Positions 21,201 through 32,800 of a DNA stretch of 64,000 nt are shown one piece after another. Location of the stretch: positions 8,854,001-8,918,000 of the forward strand of contig NC_064225.1 of the NCBI RefSeq assembly GCF_023101765.2, written 5' to 3'. Both the position numbers and the translations under genes were made by a program. Each line of letters begins with the position of its first letter. The first letter of the stretch is position 1. The notes below the pieces were generated by a model, which was given only the letters and a program-made list of their open reading frames with translations, was not told the DNA's origin and did no database searches. The DNA is from Spodoptera frugiperda (taxonomy: Eukaryota > Arthropoda > Insecta > Lepidoptera > Noctuidae).

Positions 21201-24200
21201 GTATTCTCAACTTCACTAAACATAACATTTCGGGCTTGACTGCAGTCAGGTAAAAAAAAAACAAAATTAAACAGTTAAACCACTGCATAGTAACTAATAA
21301 CTGACCTCCAATAACTCTCAATGGCAACTACGTCATACAAAGGTTATTAAACCCTAACATTATGTACTTAAAGTCTATACTCGCTTACATCGTTCCTATT
21401 GATCGCTTGCAATCCACGCTAAATGAATTTATCAATTCTATCAACGACCTGTGACGTCATAGTCTATTTTTATCTACACGCACTGATTTGTAGAACGTGA
21501 TTGGTAATTTCGACTATCTTCAATAAGTCAGGATGGCCGAGCGGTCTAAGGCGCTGCGTTCAGGTCGCAGTCCACTTCTGTGGGCGTGGGTTCGAATCCC
21601 ACTTCTGACAAATTCTTTTTGTGAACTAAAAACAAATTTTATATACCTAAATTATAATTTTTCGCACTCAAACTTTTTAAAAACGCTTAATTTTGCTTAT
21701 ATAATAATTTTTTAACATTTATTTATTCTAGTATCGTCAGAATTCTTCTCGTCTTCGAAACCAGAAGACCAAGAGCAATGGGAGCGCATAGTGGGTGGTA
21801 TTAAGGCCCCTAATGGGTCCGCACCGTACCAGGTATCTCTGCGGCTATGGGGCGTGTGGCACTTCTGCGGGGCTTCTCTAGTGACCCCTAGAGTTATACT
21901 CACGGCTGCACATTGTGTTGACAGGTTAGAAGAAGAATTTAAAACCTTTTTTAATTTTAATAATCTAATTCTAATATTAATTTAGGTTTATACAAGTAAT
22001 TTAATGTTTTAACAACTCACAAAAGGTTTATACAGAGTAGTTTAATGTTTTATTAACTCATTTTAATTCACAACAATGATATTAGTGAACATAGCAAAAA
22101 GTTTCAATTGTAAATGTTTGCTATCAAATTATATGTAGGCGTTGTAAGCATTTATTTAGCTACTAATGCTTGATTCTTCACTTCATTCTTCTTGACATGA
22201 GTTTCCGCACAATAACTGTCATATAACTGAGGGCTTAGTACAACAAACAAATAAACCAATCAGAGCACCGAAAGCGCTCTCGTTTCGATCTCGTTAAACG
22301 TAAAACAAACTCGTCCTAAACCCTCTGATTGGTTGGTTCATTCGTGCCTTCCAATCAGAGCGCCAAACACGCTCTTGTTTCATTTTCGTTCAACGTAAAG
22401 CAAACTCGTAGGTACTAAAGCTTTTTTCTTTCCAGACTAGCTCCGAAGTACTTCAAAGCAGTAGTAGGCACAAACCAACTTTTAGCCGGCGGCACAGCAT
22501 ACGACATTCGAAAAATAGTGATACATGAGGACTATGACGATTATGTCATTAAGAATGATATCGCCATACTGTTCACTAATGAGGAGATGGACTTTGGAAG
22601 GAAGGTGGATGCCGTGGAACTTAATGATGAGCCTGTGGAGAAAGGGGAGGAGTTGCTGCTGACTGGGTGGGGGACTACGTCGGTGAGTGGGGTTGATAGG
22701 TTTAGTGGAGATGTTAAATGGGCCGACGTTGGGCCGCTATCTCGCCTGATGGTAAGTAATGATGCGGCCTACAATGGAGCACGTCTACCCTAGAGCAACA
22801 TATTCACTGGGGCTTTGATTCACAGGTTTGGGATTATCGGAGCTAAAATATTTTTTATAATAACTATCGTGAGACATACTAAATTAACTAAAAATCACGG
22901 TTTACTCACGTATATTAATGGACTTATCTGTGAGTCTAAACGTATAGAGCTTTTCTCCATTAATATACGTAAGTAAGTAAAACGTGGTTTTTATAGTTAA
23001 GCTAAAATATTGTTGTTTAGCTAACCGTGGCAATTGGCGTTCCATTGTCTCTGCCTACCCCCATGGGAGACAGGCGTGAGGTTATGTATGTATGTATGTA
23101 TGTATGTAGCTAACTAGATACTCTGTCGAAAATGTTCCTAAATACTTTTTTATTTTTTTAAATAAATTAACCTAAGATTATGATGAGAATAAAATAAATT
23201 GATTACTTTACTTAGGTTAATTTAACAAGATTAACAAGTAATTCTTTATAACGCCTATGAAAAAAGTAATAGCAATATGTAACTACCGTGCGTATATTTA
23301 TGTTAAGACCTCTTTTCATATTAATCACCTTTTTTAATGTTATTAATTGTCAACAGTATCCAGGACGTGTACCCAACGACCTAATGCAACTGGAACTAAG
23401 GTCAATCACGTATGAAGAGTGTAAGGAAGCTCACAAGAGCATTAATCCTGTGTTCGAGACTCAGATTTGCGCTTTGACGAAGGCTGGAGAAGGCGCTTGT
23501 CACGTAAGCGATTTTCAATCTTATTACATTTTTCTTTTATTTTTAATTCACAGTTCTGTAAAATCTCCACAACATTAAGCTTTAAGTATGCCTAAACTGA
23601 TCTTGAGGATAAGTAATAAAGATTTTGTATGTATCTCTGAGTCCTATTTTATTGAAGGGGTCAAAAATCAACCAATTACTTCTCCCGCCTAAGGCGATGC
23701 GACAAGGAGTATCAGACTCTTACTGACTAAAATCATTCCGTTCCTACTCCTGCTTTTCTAGGCAGTTCGCAGCTCCCAGTCGCCATCAGCCCTGCTGAGC
23801 TAAGCCCCATGTGTAGTGGTCTGATGCTTGTTTGAGGCTTCGCAGATCTCTAAGCCCTAAACAGTAGTGAATCGATGTCCACTCTGGACTTAACAATGAA
23901 TTATGGTGGCCTAAAGTACATTTTTCAGGCATCTCTTGTCCGTATAACAACTTACGAGTCTATTATGTGTCCTCAGGGTGACTCCGGCGGTCCACTGGTG
24001 CGCGAAGGTCGTCAGATCGGCATCGTGTCCTGGGGCATTCCTTGCGCTAGAGGCAAACCTGATGTTTATACTAAGGTACGAATAACTTCCATGTAAAATC
24101 AAAGCATTATTTCAAGTGAACTTACTAGTCTTTTTGAAACGTGAATAATAGAATCGTGTTCGTCTTTTAAAAGCTACGATTGGGGTTGTTTAGTTTTGAC

Positions 24201-24594
24201 ATTGAATAATGATTGAGATTTTATTGGATTGAAATTGCATTGATATTCGAAATCGGTTTCAAGAGTAAGCGCTTTGGTCCATTGATCAGTACTCTTAGTG
24301 CGATTTTGCTTTACGTTTAAAGTAATCGAAACTGGAGCTCGTTTGGCGATTTGATTGGTTGGTTTATTCGAGCTGGCCAATCCGAACGCGTACTAGTAGG
24401 GTACTGCTAATCACAACGTCCATTGACACAAACTGAGAGTCAGTGGAACAAACGTTAATATTTCCTCTTATTTCTTCCTTCCCCAGGTGGAAGCCTACAT
24501 GCGCTGGATTGAGAAGACCCTGTACGATGATGACATGGACCACGTCAGGTACATCACTGACCACAGACGTCACAGGAGGACCAATAGGCACTGA
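18225..24594 (+). CDS. Secreted chymotrypsin-like serine protease with long pro-region (7 exons, 353 aa)
   Basis: Exons: 18225-18279, 20626-20838, 21732-21924, 22436-22682, 23357-23503, 23977-24075 and 24487-24594. All introns are GT-AG, phases match at every junction, and the total is 354 codons with stop. Residues 1-19 form a hydrophobic signal peptide. Residues 20-108 are a pro-region that resembles no domain I know. Cleavage after R108 would release IVGG. The triad is H150 (AAHC), D195 (NDIAIL) and S288 (GDSGGP). The residue six before the Ser is G282, where trypsins carry Asp, so specificity is probably chymotrypsin- or elastase-like. Three Cys pairs of the S1 fold are present. The C-terminus is Asp- then Arg/His-rich (ITDHRRHRRTNRH). 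It is probably exported to the gut lumen or haemolymph; which one cannot be told. It is convergent with the vanin-like gene. Confidence 0.9.
18303..18592 (-). repeat. Family B repeat in intron 1 of the protease
   Basis: Full-length reverse copy starting about 24 bp after the exon 1 donor. It carries GAGCCATGCTTCGG at the left and TACCATCAGGTGATCC at the right. Confidence 0.72.
18796..19118. mobile_element. MITE-like palindromic element
   Basis: Ends are inverted: GAGATGTGCTAATATGCTACG at the left mirrors CGTAGCATAG...AGCACATCTC at the right. The interior is rich in short AGCTAAGC-type strings. It has no coding potential. It lies in intron 1 of the protease. Confidence 0.6.
19201..19530. mobile_element. 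Foldback element with 135-bp arms
   Basis: The left arm 19201-19335 and right arm 19396-19530 are reverse complements with one mismatch, separated by a 60-bp loop. The outer ends are ATCCCACAAAAACATTT and its mirror. No frame of note is inside. It lies in intron 1 of the protease. Confidence 0.88.
19698..19960. other. GC-rich patch of unknown nature
   Basis: A GC-rich block (CGCGCGTCTGCCCGCGTTCG and similar) stands out in AT-rich surroundings. It is followed by TTCAAAAGTATAGG, which also occurs in the foldback element at 19201-19530. It is likely another repeat; no gene is supported. Confidence 0.35.
20060..20600 (+). repeat. LINE-type 3' tail with (GTGA)n and inverted GC-rich stem
   Basis: Contains CATACCAAATTTCAG and a run of GTGA units at about 20321-20350. 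It is followed by a stem around GGTAGTGCCC and GGGCACTACC (20530-20580). Such sequence resembles the end of a non-LTR element. It stops about 25 bp before exon 2 of the protease. Confidence 0.5.
21527..21610 (+). tRNA. tRNA-Leu (anticodon CAG)
   Basis: An 84-base cloverleaf. The acceptor stem GTCAGGA pairs with TTCTGAC, leaving A as discriminator. The A box reads TGGCCGAGCGGT, the anticodon loop TTCAGGT sits between CTGCG and CGCAG, there is a long variable arm as expected for Leu, and the T loop GGTTCGAATCC serves as B box. A T5 terminator follows at 21616-21620. It lies inside intron 2 of the protease, in the same orientation. Confidence 0.93.
22240..22425. mobile_element. Family D palindromic element
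   Basis: Two arms contain CCAATCAGAGC-CC-AA-GCGCTC and CGTAAAGCAAACTCGT-type sequence. The family recurs at 24280, 34195, 43690 and 52430. Its right end stops about 10-20 bp short of the acceptor of protease exon 4. Confidence 0.65.
22858..23001. mobile_element. Family C MITE
   Basis: Inverted ends: ATCGTGAGACATACTAAATT and AATCACGGTTTACTCACGTA at the left, mirrored by TTTTTATAGTTAA at the right. Other copies occur at 24690, 35245, 58776 and 59105. Confidence 0.65.
23010..23112 (+). repeat. LINE-type tail ending in (TATG)n
   Basis: CCATTGTCTCTGCC, then GGAGACAGGCGTGAGGTTA, then ATGTATGTATGTATG. A second copy at 38920-38975 has the same string, which suggests a non-LTR element family with a TATG tail. 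Confidence 0.55.
23655..23838 (-). repeat. Family A repeat in intron 5 of the protease
   Basis: TCTCCCGCCTAAGGCGATGC and GTATCAGACTCTTACTGAC are present, followed by a degraded right end with GTAGTGGTCTGATGCTTG. Confidence 0.65.
24280..24410. mobile_element. Family D palindromic element
   Basis: GCTTTACGTTTAAAGTAATCG and GGCCAATCCGAACGCG-type arms. It lies in the last intron of the protease, ending about 75 bp before exon 7. Confidence 0.55.
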
Positions 24595-24689
24595 CGGGTT
24601 TATTACAGCTATTTAGTGACGAGAGTTGGTAGGTTCTAAACGATTTGCCGTTGAAATAATAAGAATAACCGATTCTAATTGATAATCAT

Positions 24690-24915
24690 GGAATAATTAT
24701 CGTGAGACAAAAAAAACTAAAAATCACGGTTTACTCTCGTAAATTAATGGAGAAAAGCTCTACTAGTTTCGAGTCACAGAGGGACTCTTCATCATGAGCA
24801 GCGTGCGCAAACGCGGTGGTGTCGCGCAGCCTACACTTTTTTTCATTATGTAATTTAGTCTTTTCACCAATAATTTACGTGAGTAAATCGTGATTTTTAG
24901 TTTAAATAATTACAG
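24690..24915. mobile_element. Family C MITE
   Basis: Starts TTATCGTGAGAC and ends GTGAGTAAATCGTGATTTTTAG. The central CACAGAGGGACTCTTCATCA is shared with the copy at 59105. It lies about 100 bp after the protease stop codon. Confidence 0.65.
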
Positions 24916-26831
24916 AAATTCAATAGAACTGATGTTAAAAATCGATTGAAAAGCTGTGTTTACGGAATCCATCTTTCTTTACAAAAAAAATTGTAAATAT
25001 CACCTTTGGTCGCTAATTGCTCTTGTATAAATATTTAATTTAAATATTATATTTATAAGATAAATATTATAAACATGCAAAATGTTAAAGAAACCTTTTA
25101 TTTATTTCAATTACACCTATAATAGGCTTTGTCTAGCATTAAGGAAAAAATTAACCAAAAGGTACACTCGACAAATTCGAATCATGACCCACTACAGTAG
25201 GAATCAAATTGGGCAACACATTTACAAACAGTAGTAATTAGTAAAATACTTGAAGAACTTTATACGTTAAATCTATATGAAAAACGGGTAGGAAAATAAA
25301 AGGTATAATACGTCAGTTATGTGCCAATACAAAAAGCTACAAATTCGAACCCACTCATATCAGTGGTGAATATGGGTAAGATTTTTTTTTCAAGGAAAAT
25401 ATAAAAATAAAAGTCAGATATAAATTCTTATAAAATTCATTATATTTAAATCATGCATATATCTAATATCACAGTAACAGTCGACACGACTGTGTTACAC
25501 ATAGAATTAATATTAATATTACATAGAAAATATTGTACCGTGTATCAGTGTCATCTGCCGAAATAACTATTTCACCAAATAAAATATTAATTATACAGAC
25601 CAAATTATATACAGTAACATAGTATAGCAAATTAAATAATTGATTTCTTATTGTACTTCAATAACTTTGGACAATGTTTTAATTCTTTATGCTTTACAAA
25701 ATAACCGCCGTACGCAAATTCATTTAATGGCTACTTAACCGTTGTACTTAGCAATTGTTTTCGATATAAAATCATTACTAAGTAATAGTTTTAGTAATGA
25801 TTAAATGACTCTGAGCCCGACAGTTAATTCAATATAGTCACAAAATAAAAATTTGAAAGTAAAACATCTACTACCAAATTAATGTCATACCAAGATATTA
25901 ATGTATAAATAGCATCTCAAACCATATTACTTAAATACAAAAATACGAAATGTGGAGCCATTTATACTAAATATAACACTTGTATTAACTTTCATTGATA
26001 TTAAAAGTTTAAAACAAGTTTAATAGTAATAAAAACTTGATATGACTTTGAAAATTCCGACATCTTATTTGTATTTAATGGTGAAACAGTAAGATTTTGT
26101 CTACAGTCAACGGTAATGAATTATATTACACATAAAAATATATCTACTTAACAATTTCCCATACAAAATGTTAATTTCATAAAACTCTCATTCACTCCTT
26201 GAATAAGTACATTACTTATTAAACAAAATACATTCTACATTTTTGACACCAGCCAAACAATTATACAATTACTCAAAAATAAACTCTATATCAATGAGCT
26301 AGAACGACTTTTACAACAGCAGCATTAATTTACCAATTTCTTTGGTAAATTTACTGTAGAAAAGCGCCATCTATCGACCATACAAAGCAAACCGGTTTCC
26401 ATGCATTCTACCAGTAGGTACAATATTATTCTAGAAATTATTATCAAGCGATTATCGACCTCAATACATACATTTTACAGTCTTATCACGCATTAAGCAA
26501 TTAATTAACAGATTTTTATCACAAACTCACTATCATACAAATACCAATAACCACTTTCTTTCATGATACAAATACCTTTTGTACTAAGCAAAACATTCGT
26601 TCATTCTCAATTTAAAAACATCGTTTTTGCGATTATATCAACTGATTTTGAATTCTATCGTGTTCTCTATATGGTATAGAATAACTTATATTGAAGGAAT
26701 AGTGTTAGAAAATTCAATTCTATTGCAAAATAAATCTTATTGTTCACGGATGAGAACTCAAAATCAGTTAAACAACCTTTGATCAAGGAACAAAATATTT
26801 TTCACTCTTCAAAATAATTATGTGAGTAAAA
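24916..26831. other. AT-rich intergenic stretch between convergent genes
   Basis: About 1.9 kb with no convincing exon. It should hold the 3' UTRs of both neighbours. AATAAA-type signals occur near 25296 on the plus strand and near 25100 on the minus strand, but which are used cannot be told. Confidence 0.6.
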
Positions 26832-29800
26832 TTACATCATCTCCAAAATATAAATGGATACAACAACAATCAGTACTCGTAAACGAATCCAAACATAGTC
26901 TACAAACTCTTGCACATCTTCATTAAAAATGTATTCAAGAAACTCATTCTGACCATCAACAGTAGCATTCTTCTCTACTACATAATCCTTTACCAAATCT
27001 ACATTAACATTTTTACCAAAAATACCAAAGTTTATAACATTTTTCCCATTTTCTAAATCCAACGTTACCTGTTCTGCAACACCGTTGCTCTTAACTTCGA
27101 AATTGAAGGATTCAGTTGGTAGCACTGCTGTCGATTGGACGATTGGATATTGAGAGCTTTGTTTCGTAAAGTTGGCAGCGATGGATATTCTTTCGAAGTT
27201 TACGTTGGAGTCGGATCTGTAAGAAGAAATATTAAAACTTAAATAGTAGTTCTGAAAAGATTTTCTACACTAAAATCAGAAAAGAACAGCTTTATAGAAA
27301 GAAGGCAAGAGTAAAAAAAGACAGGACAAGCCATTAATAGCTTTTTTGAGAAGGGAAATCATCCAATTACTTCTTCCACCCTGGGTGAGGCGAAAGGGAG
27401 TATCAGACTCTTACTGACTAAAAACCACCCCGTTCCTACTTCTGCTTTTGGAACCGGAGTCTCGGTAAACCAGTCCGCTGCTCTGATTCGGGCATCAGCC
27501 CTACTGGACCCCATCTGTAGTGGTCTAATAGCTCTTTGAGCCGTACACACAGGTCTAGTTAGATGATAATTTGAGTAAGACAGTGAGATGATAAAACTAC
27601 TTACCCTGATAAGACACAGATCTGAGTGGCAACATTGTGGTTAGCACCGAAAGGACGGACGCCATTGAACGTCGCCAAGTTGTAGGTAGATTCAGTTTTG
27701 GTATCTGCAATGAAAAAAGTAACAGGTTTAATTTATTTGTCAACCAGCGACCCGCCCCAGCTTCGCATGGGTGCAATGGTGATATATTATGCACTAGCTT
27801 TTGCCCGCGACTTCGTTCGCGTGGAATAGTGACTTCCGGCAAATTTTTGGTTTTAACCACATAGTTCCCGATCTCGCGGGATCTCTTCAAAAATGAGATG
27901 TGGAAGATATTCCAGGGAACTCTTCAAAAATCAACATAATGAGCTCTGCGTTTGAATTTAATAGATGTATACTCACTTAGGGCATTGAAAAAATAGTTTA
28001 AAAACGGACTTAAACTAACTTAAAACTAAAGAAAGCTACGAATTACGAATTTATAACAATTAAAAAAGAAACTATATTACAACCTATCCTCTATGCTATA
28101 ATAACCAAGCTTAAACTAAATAATTTAAAAGAAACGACTTAAATCTAATCTAATTAATTTATAAATTAGACTTACAATTTTATTAAAAAAACTAACTACA
28201 GTAACTACTAATAATCGATATCAAACTAAACCTACGTTAAATAGTTTAACCAAAAAACCAGGAAAACCCAACAAATAAACTTATTAATTGACAAATACAA
28301 CGAAACCAATTTAGAATATACGAAACAGCAGGACCACTACAGACAAATAATCATACGACTGATAATACACTTTTTCTACGATAGTACCGAAGCGCTCGGC
28401 CGATACCCAACCAAATGAATGTAACGAAACCATAGCGCGATCTATTTCGATCCCAACGCCATCTATCGAGGATAAAGACAACTTGGATTATTTATTTATA
28501 CTCCGTTCGGGCATTTTCTTTGTACTAAAAGTTTAATTATATTGATATTATTTTTTTCATACCTTTTTACTATTTATTTACTTTTTTCGATAAATTAAAA
28601 CAATAACATGAACCGAAGTCGTGTAACGATCGACATAGAATTGTCTATACTCCGTTAGAGCATTTTCTTTGTACTAAATGTTTTATTATATTGATATTAT
28701 TTTTTTCATACCTTTTTACTATTTATTTACTTTTTTTCGATAAATTAAAACAATAACATGAACCGAAGTCGTGTAACGATCGACATAGAATTATTTATAA
28801 ATAATTTATTTCTTATTTTTTGATTTTTTGAAATAAAAATATATCTATGTCCTTTCTAAGGTTCTAAACTATGTATATCTGTACCAAATTTCAACCAAAT
28901 CCGTCAAATAGTTGCGGAGATTAATGGTATAAGCATAGAATGTTCGACGTGATTCTTTAATTTGACATAACTTTTTTATTTATGAACCGATTGACATGAA
29001 ACAAACACTAAATGTAAATTTAAGCATCCCACAATATATTCGTGAAAACCGCATCCAACTCGGATCAGCCGTTTCTGAGATTAGCGCGCACAGACGAACA
29101 GACAAACAGACAAAAAAAAAGTTAATTACATTTTTGGGTTCGACATCGACATAACAATAACCCCTGCTATTTTTTTTATTTTTATTTTCAATGTACAGAC
29201 AGCACTTTTCTACGATTTTATTATATGTATAGATGTAAAGTTTCCTCTTGAATCACTCTATCTATTAAAAAACCGTAACAAAATCCGTTGCGTAGTTTTA
29301 AAGATTTTAGCATACAAAGGGACATAGGGACAGAGAAAGCGACTTTGTTTTATACTATACAATGTGATAGGGGTGGGACTTCTAACCCGTTAAGGCCGAG
29401 TACTATCTCTAATTTTATCGACAAAAAAAATAATATGGGGGGTTGAACCCCCAATTGAAAATATAAAAAATAGCGATATTTTCGGTAGAAATAATTCAGA
29501 AAGGATTTTTTTACACCAAAACATTATCAAACATATGAAAAAAGTAATGAATTAGTTAGCCAAGGTTATTAGCTACCGTTTGTCGTTTTTTTTTTTGTTT
29601 CTACGACGCATACAACCTTTGATATCACATAAAGTAAAAAAAATATTAAAATAGCCATAATTTTTAGGGGAAGGGGGTTCAAACCCCATATTATTTTTTT
29701 GTCGATAAAATTAGATGTAGTACTCAGCCTTAACGGGTTAGAAATCTCACCCCTATCACATTGTATAGTGAAGTGGTGATGTGTAATGTTAAGATTGCAC

Positions 29801-32800
29801 AAAACACTTGGAATCTCACCTTTAGCAGTCTTAACATAGAATTCACAGCAGAAGCTCCTGTGGCAGATGGTCTCAGTGTACCCGTTGGCGCTGGCCTGCA
29901 GGTCCAGCTGCTTCATCACGAACAGGTTTAAGTCCTCCGCCAGGAAGTTTACTGGAGTATTCACTGATGGGACTACTGATACGTCTGTAAAGAATGAGAT
30001 TATTTTTAATTTCTTTTTACTACGTTGGTCTCCGATGACCGGTGTTTGCGGAGGATTTGCCTTCACCAGTTTTCTGATGGTATTCAAATAAATAAATATA
30101 TTTTTGAAGCAGCCATATATTTTTTGTACCAACTTTACAATTGTAAAAGGTTCTATGTTCAAGGAAATTCAAGATATTTAATTGATAGTTGTGCAGTTTT
30201 AGTAAATGTAGGTATTATTTACATCATTTTAAATTTTATAAATATGTGAATATTTAATATTTTAATGTGCATTACAATTAAACCTAAAAACCATGTACTT
30301 AAATTTACTATTAAAATAGACATGCAAAAAAGTTTTATCCATATTTTCATACTCAAATCTATATATATAAAACTCTTCCGTTACTGAGTGACTAACTGAC
30401 TGACTGACAGACAACGCACAGTCGAAACTACTGGTCGTAGACAGCTGAAATTTGGAATGTAGGTTCCTTGGGATATGTAGGGGAGCACTAAGAAAGGATT
30501 TTTGGAAATTCAACCCCCAAGGGGAGGAAAAGGGGTAAAAACGTTTCTATGAAAAATCTTATTCCTTGGGTTTATAAACTTGAAACTTGGCATGAACACG
30601 TACATAGGCAAGTAAATATGTTTGACATTATAAGTTTTTTCAAACTACCCTCCAATCGTGATTTAGGGGTGCGATTGGGTGACTGATTTATTAACGCACA
30701 GCCGAAACCGCTCGGTATAGGAGTCTGAGATTTTGAACAGAGGTTCCTTTAGTAACATAAGTGAGCACTAAGAAGGGATTTTGAAATGTCAACCCTCAAG
30801 GGGGGAAACGGGATAAACTGAGCCGGGGCTGCGGGAAAGTTCTAACGAGATACCATGGCCCCGGAACGCAAAGGGCAACTGAAGGAACGAGGTGGGTTTT
30901 AGTCAGTAAAAGTTTGACACTCCCTTCCGTTCCACCCAGAGCGGGAGAGGTCATTTGATGATTTCCCATCCTGAAAAAAAAAGACTTTGTATGACAACTT
31001 TCAGTCGTCTCTTTAACATACATAATTATGTACATACATGCATAACATTAATAACATCACGCCTTTAAATCCCTTTTTTGTGTTAACACTACCCATACAA
31101 ACAGCTAAAAGGAAACAAGTGAAGAGACGAAATTTGTCCGCATCCATTTTCACCTAAATTCTTAACGTTAATGAGATTTACTTTTTATTATCAGGTCAAC
31201 CTAATAGCCTCACATGTACGTATAACTTCGTAAGAATTTTCTTTCAACTCCTAACCGTTGAGGAGTTGTACCTTCCATCATCAGCTCATTCACATGGGGT
31301 GATGACTATCAGACTGTGGAAGAAAAAGCCCTGTCGAGATCATTAAAAAACGCTATATATAACCGAATTACACGTGGGCGAAGCCGCGGGCGGAAAGCTA
31401 GTACTTATAATAACAGTTTTTCTAAACATATGTAAAATATGTATGTAAAATGTATGACGTACATTTGTGATTTATTGCATGTAATAACAAACAATTTATG
31501 TTTAATACCTCTCCATAAATGAATAAATAAATAAAAATTTTGACGTCTTATTCATATTCGGAGAGCAACTGCAACCATGCAAAACTTATTTTCTTTGCAA
31601 ATGTTCCAATTTACATTTCCATAATTATCTTTTTACCGCAATAAATGGCTACGACGCAAACCGAAATGATATATGAAATGAAGGAAGCAAAAAAAGAAAA
31701 TTTATGAGAGACATAATTATTCGCTATACTTAGTAAAAACGTAAAAAACATTAGACGCATCGTAATTCCTAAGACTGTGACGTCATTTAGTCTACGATTA
31801 TTATCAGACATCGTACGATACTCGCACGTCGATAAACCGAGCAAAACATGTTTGTAATCAAACGTGCGAAAATATCAGTCACCTTCACGATTCGCTGGTC
31901 TATTGTAAACATGACAAATTTTTCAGATTGCAGAAAGCAACGTGTTCTATACTGTCTTGGTTGAAATAAAAAATAAATTACACACCTAGCTTCATTGATG
32001 TACAGACTGACAGAGTATTAGTTATTTTTTTATTTATTTGTTGACGTTTCAAAAGTATGTATTTATGGTTTAATAGCTTTTGCCCGCGACTTCGTTCGCG
32101 TGGAATAGTGACTTCCGGCAAATTTTTGGTTTTAACCACATAGTTCCCATAGCTATAGGCTGATGATGATGATGATGATGATGAGTTCCCGATCTCGCGG
32201 GATCTTTTCAAAAATGAGATGTGGAAGATATTCCAGGGAACTCTTCAAAAATCAACATAATGAGCTCTGCGTTTGATTTTAATAGATGTATACTCACTTA
32301 GGGCATTGAAAAAATAGTTTAAAAACGGACTTTAACTAAAGAAATATTATAATCTTTCCGAACTTAAGATGAAAACTAACTTAAAACTAAAGAAAGCTAC
32401 GAATTACGAATTTATAACAATTAAAAAAGAAATTATATTAGAACCTATCCTTTATGCTATAATAACCAAGCTTAAACTAAATAATTTAAAAGAAACGACT
32501 TAAATCTAATCTAATTAATTTATAAATTAGACTTACAATTTTATTAAAAAAACTAACTACAGTAACTACTAATAATCGATATCAAACTAAACCTACGTTA
32601 AAAAGTTTAACCAGAATACCAGGAAAACCCAACAAATAAACTTATTAATTGACAAATACAACGAAACCAATTTAGAATATACGAAACAGCAGGACCACTA
32701 CAGACAAATAATCATACGACTGATAATACACATTTTCTACAATAGTACCGAAGCGCTCGGCCGATACCCAACCAAATGAATGTAACGAAACCATAGCGCG

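Noticed and set aside
21533..21715. Open frame starting MAERSKALRSG
   Set aside because: It is the translation of the tRNA-Leu gene and its 3' flank.
31611..31844. Minus-strand frame with a hydrophobic stretch
   Set aside because: It lies in a vanin-like intron with no splice signals or family resemblance.
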